A stretch of DNA of 64,000 nucleotides from Lacunisphaera limnophila (GCF_001746835.1 NZ_CP016094.1:2681501-2745500), one strand, 5' to 3'; shown: positions 33,833 through 45,338, counted from the stretch's first letter. Notes: generated from the letters alone by a model not told the origin. A program made the numbers and translations.

Positions 33833-35164
33833 ATGAGCCACTCACCCCTTGGCCTCAGGCTGGTATTGGCCGGTCTTTGCTCTGGTTTGCTGGCGGTTTC
33901 GCTGGTGGCCCAGCGACCGCATTTTGCGCCGCAAGGCGACTACGCGTACGACCTCGGAGCCACCGAGACCAACGGGCGGACCGTCCAGCTGGACGCGACG
34001 GGCTTTGACTGGCCCGCTGATCTGGCTCCCGCCGACACCGTCTTTTTAGAAATATCGCTCACGGCAAGCCCGGGCCAGAACCCGGGGCTCAAGGCGGTGC
34101 GCGGTGCGCTGGCGGTCCGGCAGGTTTTCGAGGCCGAGACCCGGGGCCGCCGGTTTTTGGATGTGAGCCCGCTGGTGAAGGCCGAAGGGGGACGGGTCGC
34201 CCTGACTGGCACCGGGTTGACGTGGTCGCCCGGTCCGGCTCGCCTCTTCACCTATCGCAACGCCCCGCTGGCGGGTCGCCGGGTTCTGGTGCTGGCGCCG
34301 CATCCTGATGATGCCGAGATCGCGGCGTTCGGCGTCTACCGGCAGACGCAGGCCGATGTGATCACCGTGACCTCCGGGGATGCGGGCGGCGACAATTTCA
34401 AGGTGCTGTTCACCGAACCGGCGGAGCACTACCGGGTGAAAGGCTGGATCCGCACTTGGGACAGCATCAGCGTGCCCTTTTATGGCGGCGTGTATCCGGG
34501 CAAGGCGCGCAATCTCGGCTACTATGACGCCACGCTCAAGCGCCTGCAGGCTGCCCCGGCGGCCGTTGTGCCGCCCCTGCTGGCCGCGCTTGAGGATCCG
34601 GGTTATTACCGGAAGCTGAACGTCGATCCCGCCCTGCGGGACCGGCCATTTCACGGAACTTGGGAAGCCTTGGTGAATGACCTGGTGTGGGAACTGGAGC
34701 GGGTCCGGCCGGAAGTCATCGTCGCGCCGCATCCGCTGCTCGACAACCACGCCGACCATCAGTTCACCACCATCGCGCTGATCGACGCCCTGGCCCGCTG
34801 GCCGGGCGCCTGCGAGCTCTATCTCTACACCAATCACGCGTTGGAAAACGAGGCATGGCCCTTGGGTGACCGTGACGCCATGAGCGGCCTGCCGCCCACC
34901 AGCCACGGTGGGTTGTTCTTCCGACGGCTCTACTCCCATCCGCTTTCACCCTTCGAACAAAAGCTGAAGCTGGTCGCGTTGGAGGGCATGCACGACCTGC
35001 GGGCCTTCGACCTGCGCGACGGCACGCCGGTGAGCGAGAGCGATCGCGAGGCGTGGGCCGATTACGACTATTACCGCCGCGGCCCGCGGCCCAACGAGCT
35101 GTACTTCGTGGTCACGCGGGAGGAGGCGTTCCGTTTGCGCGACGCGTTCCTCGCCCCGCGGTGA
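33833..35164 (+). CDS. Secreted PIG-L (LmbE-like) deacetylase
   Basis: A 443-residue protein with an N-terminal signal peptide (SHSPLGLRLVLAGLCSGLLA). About 130 residues of beta-rich sequence precede the catalytic domain, which opens with RVLVLAPHPDDAEIAAFGVY; the H-P-D-D motif is the zinc site of N-acetylglucosaminyl deacetylases. A second metal-binding element is APHPLLDNHADHQFTTIAL. VTSGDAGGDN fits the substrate loop. The protein acts outside the cytoplasm, so a glycan or glycolipid substrate is likely. It starts at ATG 33833; the longer open frame upstream covers the divergent promoter region. Confidence 0.88.
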   Translation: MSHSPLGLRLVLAGLCSGLLAVSLVAQRPHFAPQGDYAYDLGATETNGRTVQLDATGFDWPADLAPADTVFLEISLTASPGQNPGLKAVRGALAVRQVFEAETRGRRFLDVSPLVKAEGGRVALTGTGLTWSPGPARLFTYRNAPLAGRRVLVLAPHPDDAEIAAFGVYRQTQADVITVTSGDAGGDNFKVLFTEPAEHYRVKGWIRTWDSISVPFYGGVYPGKARNLGYYDATLKRLQAAPAAVVPPLLAALEDPGYYRKLNVDPALRDRPFHGTWEALVNDLVWELERVRPEVIVAPHPLLDNHADHQFTTIALIDALARWPGACELYLYTNHALENEAWPLGDRDAMSGLPPTSHGGLFFRRLYSHPLSPFEQKLKLVALEGMHDLRAFDLRDGTPVSESDREAWADYDYYRRGPRPNELYFVVTREEAFRLRDAFLAPR

Positions 35165-35228
35165 GATTCCCGGCGTCCGGGGCTTGACCTGCCTGCGGGC
35201 TCTGCCGTGGTAGACGGCAACACGCACT

Positions 35229-37508
35229 ATGCAGGGCATTGATTTCATCAAGGATCTCGCGGTCGTCATGATGGTGGCCGGCCTGGTCGGCTGGGCCTGC
35301 CACCGGGTGGGCCTGTCCGTGATCGTGGGTTTCCTGGCCGCCGGCATGGTCATCGGTCCGTTCACCCCGCCGTTCTCCCTCGTCACGGACGCAGGCCGCA
35401 TCGAGACACTCGCGCAGGTGGGGTTGGTGTTCCTGATGTTCTCCATCGGCATGAAGCTCAGCCTGCGGAAACTGCGCCGCCTGGGCCTGCCCCTGGTCGT
35501 GGCCACGGCGGTGACCGCGTTGATCGTCTACAACCTTTCCCGGCTCGGCTCGCCGCTGCTGGGCTTCAGCGGCTCGACCGCGGTGTTTTTCGGGGCAATG
35601 CTGATCGTCTCGTCCTCAGCAATCATCAGCAAGGTGCTGCAGGAAACGGGCCTCACCCACGAGAAGGCCGGCCAGATGGCGATGGGCATCACCGTGCTGG
35701 AGGACGTGGTCGCGGTCATCACGCTGGCACTGCTCAACTCCGTCGTGCTGCTGGGCGGCATGGGTGAGGCGAAGGTCGGGGAGACGCTGGGGTTGCTGAG
35801 CGCCTTCGTGGCTCTGGCCGGCGTGATCGGCCTGCTGGCGGTGCCGTGGATCCTGCGCAAACTCAGCGAGACGGCGAGCGAAGAGCTGCAGACCCTGGTG
35901 GTGGCGGGCATGATGCTCGGCCTGGCGCTCACGGCGCAGGAGGCGGGTTATTCGCTGGCCATGGGCGCCTTCATCCTGGGTTCCATCATTGCCGAGACCC
36001 CGCAGCGCGCGCAGATCGACCGTGTTTTCGAAGGGGCGCGCGACATGTTCAGCGCCGTGTTCTTTGTCTCCATCGGCATGCAGATCGACGTGAAGCTGCT
36101 CGGCCAGTCCTGGCTGCTGGTGCTGGGGGCCTCGGCCCTGGCGCTGGTGGCTCGCCCGCTCGGCGGCACGGTGGCCATGCTGGTCACAGGGGTGAAGCTG
36201 CGCGATGCGGTTCGAGTCGGCCTCATCATCACGCCGATCGGCGAATTTTCCTTCATCATTGCCCAGCTCGGCGTGGCCGCGGGGGTGGTGCCGGCCAACT
36301 TCGGGGCGGTGGCGGTCGGCCTCTCGCTGGTCACGGCGATCGCCGCGCCGCTGCTGACGCGGCGCTCCGGTGACCTCAGCGAATGGGTCGCGGCCCGGCA
36401 GCCCGCGTGGCTGGAGGGCTGGCTGGGGTACTACGGCCGCCTGTTGGACCGGCTGTCCCAGATGCAGAAGCGGAGCGTGCTGTGGCAGCTGAGTCGCAAG
36501 CGCGTGATCCAGATCACGCTGGAGATACTCCTGGTGACGGGGTTGGTGGTCTTTTCCGAGCAGATGTTCGGCCTGGTGCGCGATTACCTGCCGGTGCACA
36601 GCCGGTTCCCCCGGGGCGCGGAGGTCATCTTCTGGAGTGTGTTGGTCCTGGTGGCACTGGCGCCGCTGGTGGCCATCTGGCGGAACACGTCGGCGATGGC
36701 CATGTTGATCGCGCAGGTGAGCACACAGGGGCACCCGAAGTCGGCCAAGCTGGCGCCCGTGGTGGAGACGGGCCTGAAGCTCGGCGCCGGGCTCCTGCTG
36801 CTACTCTGGCTGAATGCCATCCTGCCGGTCAGCGGCGTGGCGCGCTGGCTGCCGGCCCTGGTGTTGATCGTGATCTTGCTGGGCCTGCTGCTGATGCGGC
36901 GGCGGCTGATCTACTGGCACAGCATGCTGGAGGTCGAACTGCAGGAAATGCTGGAGCGCGGCGACCAGAAGTTCACCGGCACCACGGCGCCGTGGATGGC
37001 CCCGCACAGCGAGTGGCGCCTGGCCCTGACCGACTGTGTGCTGCCTGACATGGCGGATGCCCGCGGGCGCACGCTCGGCGAGCTGGCGCTGCGGACCAGG
37101 TTTGGCTGCACCGTGGCGGGGGTGGAGCGGCAGGGTGTCATGGTCGGCAATCCGGTTGGCGCCATGGTCCTGTATCCCCGCGACAAGGTGCTGCTGTTGG
37201 GCGATCCCGAGCAGGTGGCGGCGGGCAAGGAGTTTCTGCAGCGGGCCTCCGGGGCCCCCGTGGTGTCGAACTTTGACGAGGTGCGCATGGAGTCCGTGGA
37301 GCTGCCGCCGGGCAGCGGGCTGCACGACCGCACGCTCGCCGATATTGCGCTGGGCAAGGCGTTCGGCCTCCAAGTGGCGGGCATCAACCGCGCCGGTCGT
37401 CGCATCCTCAACCCGAGCGGAGAGGAAAAGCTCTACACCGGGGACGACGTGCTCGTCCTGGGCAGCCCGGACCAGATCGCGGCGTTCAAGGCGACGCTGC
37501 GGGGGTAG
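35229..37508 (+). CDS. CPA2-family cation:proton antiporter with C-terminal TrkA-C domains
   Basis: A 759-residue membrane protein. Residues about 1-385 are the 12-13-helix exchanger domain, with HEKAGQMAMGITVLEDVVAVI holding the ion-binding acidic residues, here read as two parts, and FVSIGMQIDVKLLG in the later helices. Residues about 410-580 add four more membrane segments (ITLEILLVTGLVVFSEQM, VIFWSVLVLVALAPLVAIW and others). Residues about 600-759 hold two TrkA-C-like regulatory lobes (GRTLGELALRTRFGCTVAGV and DRTLADIALGKAFGLQVAGI). A KefB-like TrkA-N nucleotide domain is missing. It probably exports K+ or Na+ in exchange for H+. Confidence 0.92.
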   Translation: MQGIDFIKDLAVVMMVAGLVGWACHRVGLSVIVGFLAAGMVIGPFTPPFSLVTDAGRIETLAQVGLVFLMFSIGMKLSLRKLRRLGLPLVVATAVTALIVYNLSRLGSPLLGFSGSTAVFFGAMLIVSSSAIISKVLQETGLTHEKAGQMAMGITVLEDVVAVITLALLNSVVLLGGMGEAKVGETLGLLSAFVALAGVIGLLAVPWILRKLSETASEELQTLVVAGMMLGLALTAQEAGYSLAMGAFILGSIIAETPQRAQIDRVFEGARDMFSAVFFVSIGMQIDVKLLGQSWLLVLGASALALVARPLGGTVAMLVTGVKLRDAVRVGLIITPIGEFSFIIAQLGVAAGVVPANFGAVAVGLSLVTAIAAPLLTRRSGDLSEWVAARQPAWLEGWLGYYGRLLDRLSQMQKRSVLWQLSRKRVIQITLEILLVTGLVVFSEQMFGLVRDYLPVHSRFPRGAEVIFWSVLVLVALAPLVAIWRNTSAMAMLIAQVSTQGHPKSAKLAPVVETGLKLGAGLLLLLWLNAILPVSGVARWLPALVLIVILLGLLLMRRRLIYWHSMLEVELQEMLERGDQKFTGTTAPWMAPHSEWRLALTDCVLPDMADARGRTLGELALRTRFGCTVAGVERQGVMVGNPVGAMVLYPRDKVLLLGDPEQVAAGKEFLQRASGAPVVSNFDEVRMESVELPPGSGLHDRTLADIALGKAFGLQVAGINRAGRRILNPSGEEKLYTGDDVLVLGSPDQIAAFKATLRG

Positions 37509-37555
37509 GGGTAATTATGCAGGGCCGGTCCCGCATCCGCGGGATCGCCTGGCGA

Positions 37556-37576
37556 GGGCGGTTGGGGCAACCGCCC
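37556..37576. repeat. Hairpin GGGCGGTT-GGGGC-AACCGCCC
   Basis: A perfect 8-bp inverted repeat with flank CCCTACC in the spacer between the antiporter and tatA stops. It recalls the TGTAGGG family in its GGGCGG stem and CCCTAC edge but differs in sequence. There is no T-run on the plus strand directly after it. Confidence 0.5.
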
Positions 37577-37607
37577 CTACCGCATTTAATCAGGCCGGGG
37601 ATTCCAA

Positions 37608-37636
37608 CAAAAAAGCGCATCCTGTCGGATGCGCTT
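37608..37636 (-). terminator. Intrinsic terminator after tatA
   Basis: On the minus strand AAGCGCATCC-GACA-GGATGCGCTT is a perfect 10-bp stem followed by a T-run (TTTTG). It lies 24 bases past the tatA stop and ends the dnaG-rpoD-tatA transcript. Confidence 0.87.
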
Positions 37637-37660
37637 GGGAAACCAAAAACTTGCGCCGCC

Positions 37661-37876
37661 TCAGTTGTTGCCGGGCTTCGCGTCGGGCTTCTTCTCGTCC
37701 TTGGCCGGCTCGTCCTTGGCGGCGTTCTTGAATTCCTTGATAGACTGGCCGAGGCCCTTGGCGAGGCCGGGCAGCTTGGAGCCGCCGAAGAGGAGGAGCA
37801 GGATGATCAGGATGATGATCAGCTCGGGGCCACCGAGGCCCATGATGCCCACGACGGGGGAGAGGAAAGTTGTCAT
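37661..37876 (-). CDS. tatA: Sec-independent translocase subunit TatA/TatE
   Basis: A 71-residue protein: a short periplasmic head, one membrane helix ([20 protein letters not shown]) and the conserved amphipathic helix start [18 protein letters not shown], then a Lys/Asp/Pro-rich tail. This is the pore-forming TatA type of twin-arginine export. The Phe-Gly hinge (LLFGGSKLP) is intact. It is the last gene of a minus-strand run after dnaG and rpoD, 53 bases behind rpoD. tatB and tatC are not in the window. Confidence 0.94.
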   Translation of the reverse strand: MTTFLSPVVGIMGLGGPELIIILIILLLLFGGSKLPGLAKGLGQSIKEFKNAAKDEPAKDEKKPDAKPGNN

Positions 37877-37929
37877 GACAAAGGGAAGGCTAGAGTGAGG
37901 GGAGGCCTAGTAAAGGGTGAAAGCGGCGC

Positions 37930-39873
<1,944 letters not shown>

Positions 39874-39928
39874 AACGTAATTAAGGTATCCCTGATGGGC
39901 TACGGCGCAAAGGGGGCATCCTGACAAC

Positions 39929-41785
39929 TCAGGAAGCCAAGGAGAGCTTCGGCGGATTGAGGAGCTGTCGGGTGATAGCGGCGCGTTGTTTCAAGAGGGA
40001 CGGTAAGGTCGGGTCACCTATCGCGCCTTTCGAGGCTATTTCAAGTTCTATTTGTTGCTTCTTCGGCTCTAGGAACCGCTTCTGCAAGTGGCGCAGGCCT
40101 TCGTTGGCGATCTTGACCCAATCTTCCTCGCCGGGGGTCTGGAAAAGCAGGGTGGCGGCAAGTGACTTTTCTTCCTCACTCTCAAGGAGTTGGTCGAGAG
40201 TTTCCCGGCCCTGCCAGCCGTTGTGCAGCACCTCCGCGAGGAGCTTGTCGAGCAGCAGTCCGGCGGTGCCGGTGGTGTCGATCCATTCGTGGGCCAGATG
40301 GGTGCTCAGGTCATGCAGGAGCGCCTCGTTGTGGAGGCAGACGTAGAGCAGGTGTTCCTCGTAGCCTTTGGTGTGGGTCTCGCCGTGGGTTGACGGGGTC
40401 GGAGCGGCGGGGTCCTTGCCCCCGGTGTAACGGCGTTTTTCGAGGATCGCGACCTCGCTGCGGATGGCGTCGGGTTGCACGCCGAGGAGAAGCGAGACCT
40501 GTTGCAGGTAGTCGTCGCGGGCCACTTGGGTTTCAGCCTGGAGGGCGATTTCGACCATGCTGCGCACGGCCTGCATGCGCTCGTTGAAGGAGGCCTTGGT
40601 GGGTTCGGGCAGGAAGGCCTGGCGGGCGAAGGGCATGGCGGCGAGCGCGCCGCGGCGGACCTCGTCGTAGGCGGTGAGGCCTTTTTCCAGGAAGAGCAGG
40701 TCGGGATCGAGCTTGGCGGCGCCGGCGAGGGTGAGGAAGCGGACCTCCAGTCCGGCCTTGAGCGCCATGGGGAGAAAGCGGAGCGCGGCTTTCTGGCCGG
40801 CGCTGTCGCTGTCGAAGAAGCACTCGACCTGGGCGTGGTAGCGCTTGAGCAGGGCCAGCTGGCCCTCGGTGATCGAGGTGCCCTGCGGGGCGATGGCGGT
40901 CTTGAGACCCACGCTCCAGCAGCGCAGGGCGTCGAGCTGGCCTTCGACGAGGACGAAGGGGTGGCCCTCGCCGGCGTGGCTGCGGGCGCGGTCGAGGTTG
41001 AAGAGCAGGTTGCTCTTCGTGAAGATCGGCGTCTCGGGGGAGTTGACGTATTTCGCCTCGTGCGAGGCGTCGTCCTGCGGGGTGAGCGTGAGCTGGCGCG
41101 CGGTGAACGCCACGATGCGGCCCTGGTGGTCGCGAATGGGGATCATCAGCCGGCCGCGGAAGCGCGGCCGCATCACGCCGAGGGTGGGGATCGCGCCGTC
41201 GCGGATGAAGAACAGGCCGCACTGGCGCAGGGCGTCCTCGGAAAATTTCCGTTTCAGCATCACGGCGGCGAGGCCGGTGTCATCCACCGGGGCAAAACCG
41301 ATCTTGAATTCCTCGGCGAGTTCCGGGGCGAACTTGCGGTTCTGGACCCAGTAATCGCGGATGAAGTCGCCATGCGGGGTGGGGGCGAGGAAGGCGTGCC
41401 GGTAGAAGTCCGCGGCCAGGTCGTGGATGTCGAAGATCTCCTGCCGCAGCGAGCGGGTTTCCTTCGACGGGCCGCCGGAGCCCTCCTCGTACTCGAGGGT
41501 GAAGCCCGAGCGCTGCGCGATGGCCTCGACCGCCTCGGTGAAGGGCAGGCCCTCGGTCTCCATGACGAAGTTGATCGCGTCGCCCGCCTTGCCGCAGCCG
41601 AAGCACTTGAAGAAGCCCTTGTCGGCCGAGACGTTGAACGAGGGGGTCTTTTCGGCGTGGAACGGGCACAGGCCCTTGAAACGTCCGCCGCCGGCCTTCT
41701 TAAGCGCCACGACCCGGATGACCACATCGTGGATGTTCACCCGGTTTTTCAGGTCACGGAGGCTGTTGGCTTTGATGACGGGCAC
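39929..41785 (-). CDS. dnaG: DNA primase
   Basis: A 618-residue replication primase. The N-terminal zinc ribbon is [11 protein letters not shown] with [15 protein letters not shown] (C-x2-H ... C-x2-C). The RNA polymerase core follows, and the TOPRIM motif reads [13 protein letters not shown], with [13 protein letters not shown] as the second acidic cluster. The C-terminal part (about 450-618) should be the DnaB-helicase-binding domain. It leads the minus-strand dnaG-rpoD-tatA set; rpsU, often first in this operon, is absent. Upstream, TTGTCC (41818-41823) and GGACAA (41836-41841) form a small inverted repeat of unknown meaning. Confidence 0.96.
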   Translation of the reverse strand: MPVIKANSLRDLKNRVNIHDVVIRVVALKKAGGGRFKGLCPFHAEKTPSFNVSADKGFFKCFGCGKAGDAINFVMETEGLPFTEAVEAIAQRSGFTLEYEEGSGGPSKETRSLRQEIFDIHDLAADFYRHAFLAPTPHGDFIRDYWVQNRKFAPELAEEFKIGFAPVDDTGLAAVMLKRKFSEDALRQCGLFFIRDGAIPTLGVMRPRFRGRLMIPIRDHQGRIVAFTARQLTLTPQDDASHEAKYVNSPETPIFTKSNLLFNLDRARSHAGEGHPFVLVEGQLDALRCWSVGLKTAIAPQGTSITEGQLALLKRYHAQVECFFDSDSAGQKAALRFLPMALKAGLEVRFLTLAGAAKLDPDLLFLEKGLTAYDEVRRGALAAMPFARQAFLPEPTKASFNERMQAVRSMVEIALQAETQVARDDYLQQVSLLLGVQPDAIRSEVAILEKRRYTGGKDPAAPTPSTHGETHTKGYEEHLLYVCLHNEALLHDLSTHLAHEWIDTTGTAGLLLDKLLAEVLHNGWQGRETLDQLLESEEEKSLAATLLFQTPGEEDWVKIANEGLRHLQKRFLEPKKQQIELEIASKGAIGDPTLPSLLKQRAAITRQLLNPPKLSLAS

Positions 41786-41944
41786 GGGAGGAAAAGGGGA
41801 CGATAACAGGCCGACTTTGTCCAGCGTGGTTCAAGGGACAATCGCGGACCGGGGCCTTTCGACCGGGCAGATTAAACTTTTATCCGCGGGTGGTGTCTGT
41901 CAGGTTGCGCGTCCGTGTCGCTTCCCGGCCGGCCGCCTTTTTTC

Positions 41945-42985
41945 ATGCGCCTTCCCTTGTTCATATCCACCCTGTGTTCCGTCCTCCTGGCCGCGGTCGG
42001 TCTGACCGCCGCCGAGCCCGCCCCCGCTCCGGGGCTGGTCTGGGAGCACGGGCTGGGCGATTTCAGCGACGCCGCCTACCGGTACGCCGTCGAGCAGACG
42101 ATGCAGGCCTACGAGCAGAACACCGGGAAGCCGCTGGTGCCGGGCGCCAAGCGCAAGGCCGGCATCAAGATCTACGCCGATTCCGGCCCGGGGCTCTCCA
42201 CGCCGTTTGGCCTCGTGCGCGCCGTGATCGCCGCGCTGGAGAAGCGCGGGTTTGAGAAGCAGGACATCTTCCTCGTCGGCCTGAACCCGCTGCGGCTGCG
42301 CCTCACCGGTTTCCTGCCGTCGTATTCCACCGGCGTCGCGCCGTTCCCGGGGCATCCGGTGTTCGTGCTCGAGTCGGGCAAGTTCTACGATCCGGCCTGG
42401 TTCTACGACAGCCCGCTGCCGGCGCGCTTCGATGCGATCCTGACCGAGCAGGCGGCGAAGAACGCGGCCGGCGGCCGGGCCGAGACGACCGTCGAGGAGG
42501 ACCGCAAGAGCTTCCTCGCCACGCCGCTGTTCCTCGACGCCGATTTCTGGATCAACCTGCCGGTCTACACCGACCATCCCGTGCTGGGCATCAACGGCGC
42601 GCTGGTGAACGCCACGCTGTGGAATGCGAGCAACACCTTCCGATTCTTCAAGAGTCCCGCGACCGCGCCCGCCGCGGTGGCCGAGATGGCCGCGATCCCC
42701 GAACTGCGCGAGACCTGGGCGCTGACCTTCGCCAGCCTGCAGCTCTACCAGTTCATCGGCGGACCCTTCTTCAACTCGCTGTACACCGTCTCGGAGCCGC
42801 GGATCCTCGCCAGCGCCGACCCGGTGCTGCTCGATTCCGTGATGCTGGCGCGGATCAACACCGCCCGCAAACGCGCCGGCTTTGACCCGATTTCGGAGGA
42901 CGACGCCCGCGTGCTGGAGTTCGCCCGGCAGCTCGGCGTGGGTTCGACCGACGTGGAACATGCGACGGTGACGAAGGTGGAGTGA
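41945..42985 (+). CDS. Secreted DUF362-like protein
   Basis: A 346-residue exported protein with a signal peptide (MRLPLFISTLCSVLLAAVGL). The mature part resembles DUF362 proteins: KIYADSGPGLSTPFGLVRAV then AALEKRGFEKQDIFLVG, followed by DFWINLPVYTDHPVLGINGA and late in the protein EPRILASADPVLLDSVMLAR. The usual ferredoxin-like cysteine cluster of many DUF362 proteins is absent. ATG 41945 was chosen for the signal peptide. The enzymatic role is unknown. Its stop lies five bases before a complete 108-bp repeat element. Confidence 0.75.
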   Translation: MRLPLFISTLCSVLLAAVGLTAAEPAPAPGLVWEHGLGDFSDAAYRYAVEQTMQAYEQNTGKPLVPGAKRKAGIKIYADSGPGLSTPFGLVRAVIAALEKRGFEKQDIFLVGLNPLRLRLTGFLPSYSTGVAPFPGHPVFVLESGKFYDPAWFYDSPLPARFDAILTEQAAKNAAGGRAETTVEEDRKSFLATPLFLDADFWINLPVYTDHPVLGINGALVNATLWNASNTFRFFKSPATAPAAVAEMAAIPELRETWALTFASLQLYQFIGGPFFNSLYTVSEPRILASADPVLLDSVMLARINTARKRAGFDPISEDDARVLEFARQLGVGSTDVEHATVTKVE

Positions 42986-42990
42986 GAAAC

Positions 42991-43098
42991 TGTAGGGCGG
43001 GGTCTCAGAACCCCGCCTTGGTTCGATCACCTTATCGCGTTCGAGGCGGGGTTGCTTCGCCATCTCCGCCAAGCCTCCGTCGGAGACCCACCCCTACA
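42991..43098. mobile_element. 108-bp MITE-like element with 16-bp imperfect terminal inverted repeats
   Basis: The left end TGTAGGGCGGGGTCTC (42991-43006) and right end GAGACCCACCCCTACA (43083-43098) are inverse complements at 14 of 16 positions. The left half folds on its own (GGCGGGGT against ACCCCGCC), and the right 55 bases match 3435-3489 with 4 differences. It fills the 115-base gap between two convergent genes. There is no coding capacity and no clear target-site duplication. It looks like the full-length member of the repeat family. Confidence 0.75.
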
Positions 43099-43100
43099 AG

Positions 43101-44081
43101 CTAACCCAGCGTCGCGCGCAGGGCGCGCGCCTCGGCGGCGAGTTCCCGGGCGGCGGCGAGCAGGTCGTCTGATCCGGCCAGAGATGCGGTGGTGGCGGCG
43201 GCGACGGGGGATGATTTTTCCTCGGGGTCGCCCAGACCGCTTTCGCGGAAGTGGCGCAAACGGGCGAGGATGAGGTCGCGGATCTCGTCCGGGTTGGTCA
43301 CGCTGTGAAAGAGGCCGAGGTGCATGTCATCTCCCTTGCCGTGGTGTTCGTCCGAATCGCCCCCGCCGCCGCCGGCGGACTGCACCTTCACATCGGACAG
43401 ACCCAGCACGCGTTGCAGCGGGCCCTGGGAGACGATGACCTGCTGGATGTTGGCGAAGCTCATGGTGGACTCGTTGATTTTCCAGACGCCGTGGCGGATG
43501 CGGAGGCTGCGGTCGGTGACCATGTACCAGCGCAGGTCGTAGTCCATGCGGGCGAGGAGGAACGTCACGGGCAGCTGCAGCACGTAGAAGACAATACCGC
43601 TGAGTTCAAAAAACCAGATCACGAGCATGGCGCCGGACGGCAGCCGCGACAGGAAGCCGATCATACCGTTACGCCAGGCATAAAACCCCTGCAGCGGGCC
43701 GACCTTGCGCTTGTTTTTGCGGATTTCCTGAAATTCCTTCCCGGCGGCGGTCGCTTCATCCTTCAAGCCGTGGACCACTGAGTTAACCGCCTGCTCCATG
43801 TTTTGCTTTTCCGGCGCCGGCGCCGGGGCGGTGGTCTTGGCTTGGGCGTTCTGCTGCCGCTTGTCCTCGACGCGGTCGCCGAGGTCCGAGAAAACCCCGA
43901 GCCAGAAGATGATGCCGGCGAGGGCGCCGGCTTGGGCCACGCCCCATTTCAGCAGGCGTAGATTGAGAAAGTTTTTGCCGGCGCGGAAAACGCGGAGCGA
44001 GGCCGGATCGCCGTGGGGCGGCTGGGGCTCGGGCGGGACGCGCAGCCAGCGGAGCAGCAGGAGGGTGGCTCGAGAATACAT
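43101..44081 (-). CDS. PH-domain (bPH2/YdbT-like) membrane protein, large partner
   Basis: A 326-residue inner-membrane protein. Hydrophobic segments are WGVAQAGALAGIIFWLGVF (near residue 47) and MLVIWFFELSGIVFYVLQLP (near 150). After them the PF03703-type bacterial PH-like strand pattern reads DYDLRWYMVTDRSLRIRHGV, then NESTMSFANIQQVIVSQGPL and VLGLSDVKVQSAGG. A Gly/Asp/His linker leads to an Ala-rich C-terminal helix. The stop is two bases beyond the MITE-like element. It starts five bases after the end of a second PH-domain gene (44087-44617), so the pair is co-transcribed like ydbS/ydbT. Confidence 0.85.
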   Translation of the reverse strand: MYSRATLLLLRWLRVPPEPQPPHGDPASLRVFRAGKNFLNLRLLKWGVAQAGALAGIIFWLGVFSDLGDRVEDKRQQNAQAKTTAPAPAPEKQNMEQAVNSVVHGLKDEATAAGKEFQEIRKNKRKVGPLQGFYAWRNGMIGFLSRLPSGAMLVIWFFELSGIVFYVLQLPVTFLLARMDYDLRWYMVTDRSLRIRHGVWKINESTMSFANIQQVIVSQGPLQRVLGLSDVKVQSAGGGGGDSDEHHGKGDDMHLGLFHSVTNPDEIRDLILARLRHFRESGLGDPEEKSSPVAAATTASLAGSDDLLAAARELAAEARALRATLG

Positions 44082-44086
44082 GGCGG

Positions 44087-44617
44087 TCAGGTCCGGCGGC
44101 GGGCGAGTTCCTCGCGCAGGGCGCGCAGCTCGGCGACGGTTTCACGCAGGGCGGCGGCGACATCACCGTTTCCGGCGCCGGCGTGGGTGGCGTTCGCGGG
44201 CGCCGGGGCGTGGTGCGGATCCTTCACGCCCCGCATCCGGGCGTAGAGGAAGTCGCGCAGGGCTTCGAATTCCTTCAGGCCCTCGATCGTCATCTCGGCC
44301 GAGCTGCTCCCGGAGGCGGTCTGCACGAGGATGCGGGCGATCCCGAGCCAGCGCTCGACGATGTTGGACTGGAGGTGGATGTCCTGGATGCGCGCGTAGT
44401 TCACGATGATCTCACGCCGGAAAAGGATGCCCCAGCTCATGGAGATGCCGTCATCGGTGAACTTGTAACGCATGGTGCGGTACCGGAAATAGTAGTAGGG
44501 ACCGGCGATCACGAGCAGCGGCGGAAAGACGAGGCAGCTGAGCAGGTAGTATTTCAGGAGGACCTGGTCAGGGCGTTCGATGGCCTGGATTTGCCGGTCG
44601 AGGGCGGGGTCGGTCAT
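44087..44617 (-). CDS. PH-domain (bPH2/YdbS-like) membrane protein, small partner
   Basis: A 176-residue membrane protein with two adjacent hydrophobic helices (LLKYYLLSCLVFPPLLVIAG and YYYFRYR) and one bacterial PH-like domain: MRYKFTDDGISMSWGILFRR, IIVNYARIQDIHLQSNIVER, LGIARILVQTASGSSSAEMT, and GLKEFEALRDFLYARM. The C-terminus is an Ala/Arg helix like that of its neighbour (LRALREELARRRT). ATG 44617 (MTDPALDRQI) was chosen; the open frame continues far upstream through the promoter region and the next gene. The role is unknown, probably envelope stress or membrane-protein assembly. Confidence 0.87.
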   Translation of the reverse strand: MTDPALDRQIQAIERPDQVLLKYYLLSCLVFPPLLVIAGPYYYFRYRTMRYKFTDDGISMSWGILFRREIIVNYARIQDIHLQSNIVERWLGIARILVQTASGSSSAEMTIEGLKEFEALRDFLYARMRGVKDPHHAPAPANATHAGAGNGDVAAALRETVAELRALREELARRRT

Positions 44618-44730
44618 GGCGGGAGAAAAGCCGGGGTCGCGGCGGGGCGCAAGCCCGCGGCCATTGCACGGCCCGGGTTGTTTTCCAGCGTGGGCCGCAC
44701 CTGGCCAATCGGGTCGGCGACAGATAGACT

Positions 44731-45297
44731 CTACCGGGGCGGCTCGATCCGGCTCAGGGCGGAGCGCACGCGGGGCGTCACCGGCTGACCGGTGGCGGTG
44801 TCCACGATCCAAAACTCGCAGTAGCTGTTCTGGCCGAAGAGCTGGGCGTCGCTGGCGAAACGCACCTCGTAAGCCGCGGCGCTGACGGCCTCGATGGCAA
44901 GGTCGGCGTGCGCGGCGAAGACCCCGCGATTGAAGCCGAGGGACACGCGGTGGGGCCCGGCCGGGAGCGCAATCGGCGTGCTCCAACCCGGGCGACCGCC
45001 GGCCACGGCCACGCCATCCACGGCGACCACATAGACCGTGAAGTTGTCCAGCATCGTGCTGGTTTCCTCGGAACCGGTGATGCTCGCGGGCGGGAGGGGG
45101 ACCACCACCGATGGCGGGGGCGGGGCGGGCAGGGTGACGGCAGCCGCGGTGGGAGCCCGCGTGGGTGCTGTCGCCGGCACCGAGTCGGCCATGGGGGCCG
45201 GGGCGGGGGCGGGCCCGCCCAGGGGCGCGGTTGTGGTGCAACCGGTGAGCGCGGCCAAGGCCAGGATCAGGCAGAAGCGGCCGGGGGAAACGCTCAT
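44731..45297 (-). CDS. Lipoprotein of unknown function
   Basis: A 188-residue lipoprotein with lipobox LAALTGC (Cys about residue 20). A Pro/Ala/Thr-rich linker of about 50 residues follows, then a folded domain of about 110 residues with beta strands such as FTVYVVAVDGVAVAGG, GPHRVSLGFNRGVFAA and YEVRFASDAQLFGQNSYC. The pattern recalls small PEGA- or transthyretin-like sandwich domains, but I cannot assign a family. It is in line with the PH-domain pair downstream (113 bases) and may belong to that transcript. Confidence 0.78.
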   Translation of the reverse strand: MSVSPGRFCLILALAALTGCTTTAPLGGPAPAPAPMADSVPATAPTRAPTAAAVTLPAPPPPSVVVPLPPASITGSEETSTMLDNFTVYVVAVDGVAVAGGRPGWSTPIALPAGPHRVSLGFNRGVFAAHADLAIEAVSAAAYEVRFASDAQLFGQNSYCEFWIVDTATGQPVTPRVRSALSRIEPPR

Positions 45298-45310
45298 GGA
45301 ATTTGGTTCA

Positions 45311-45338
45311 GCAAAAAGCGCACGGGGGACGTGCGCTT
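45311..45338 (-). terminator. Intrinsic terminator of the IPT-like lipoprotein gene
   Basis: On the minus strand AAGCGCAC-GTCCCCC-GTGCGCTT is a perfect 8-bp stem followed by TTT. It lies 26 bases past the stop of 45365-46273 and before the next lipoprotein gene, separating the two. Confidence 0.75.
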
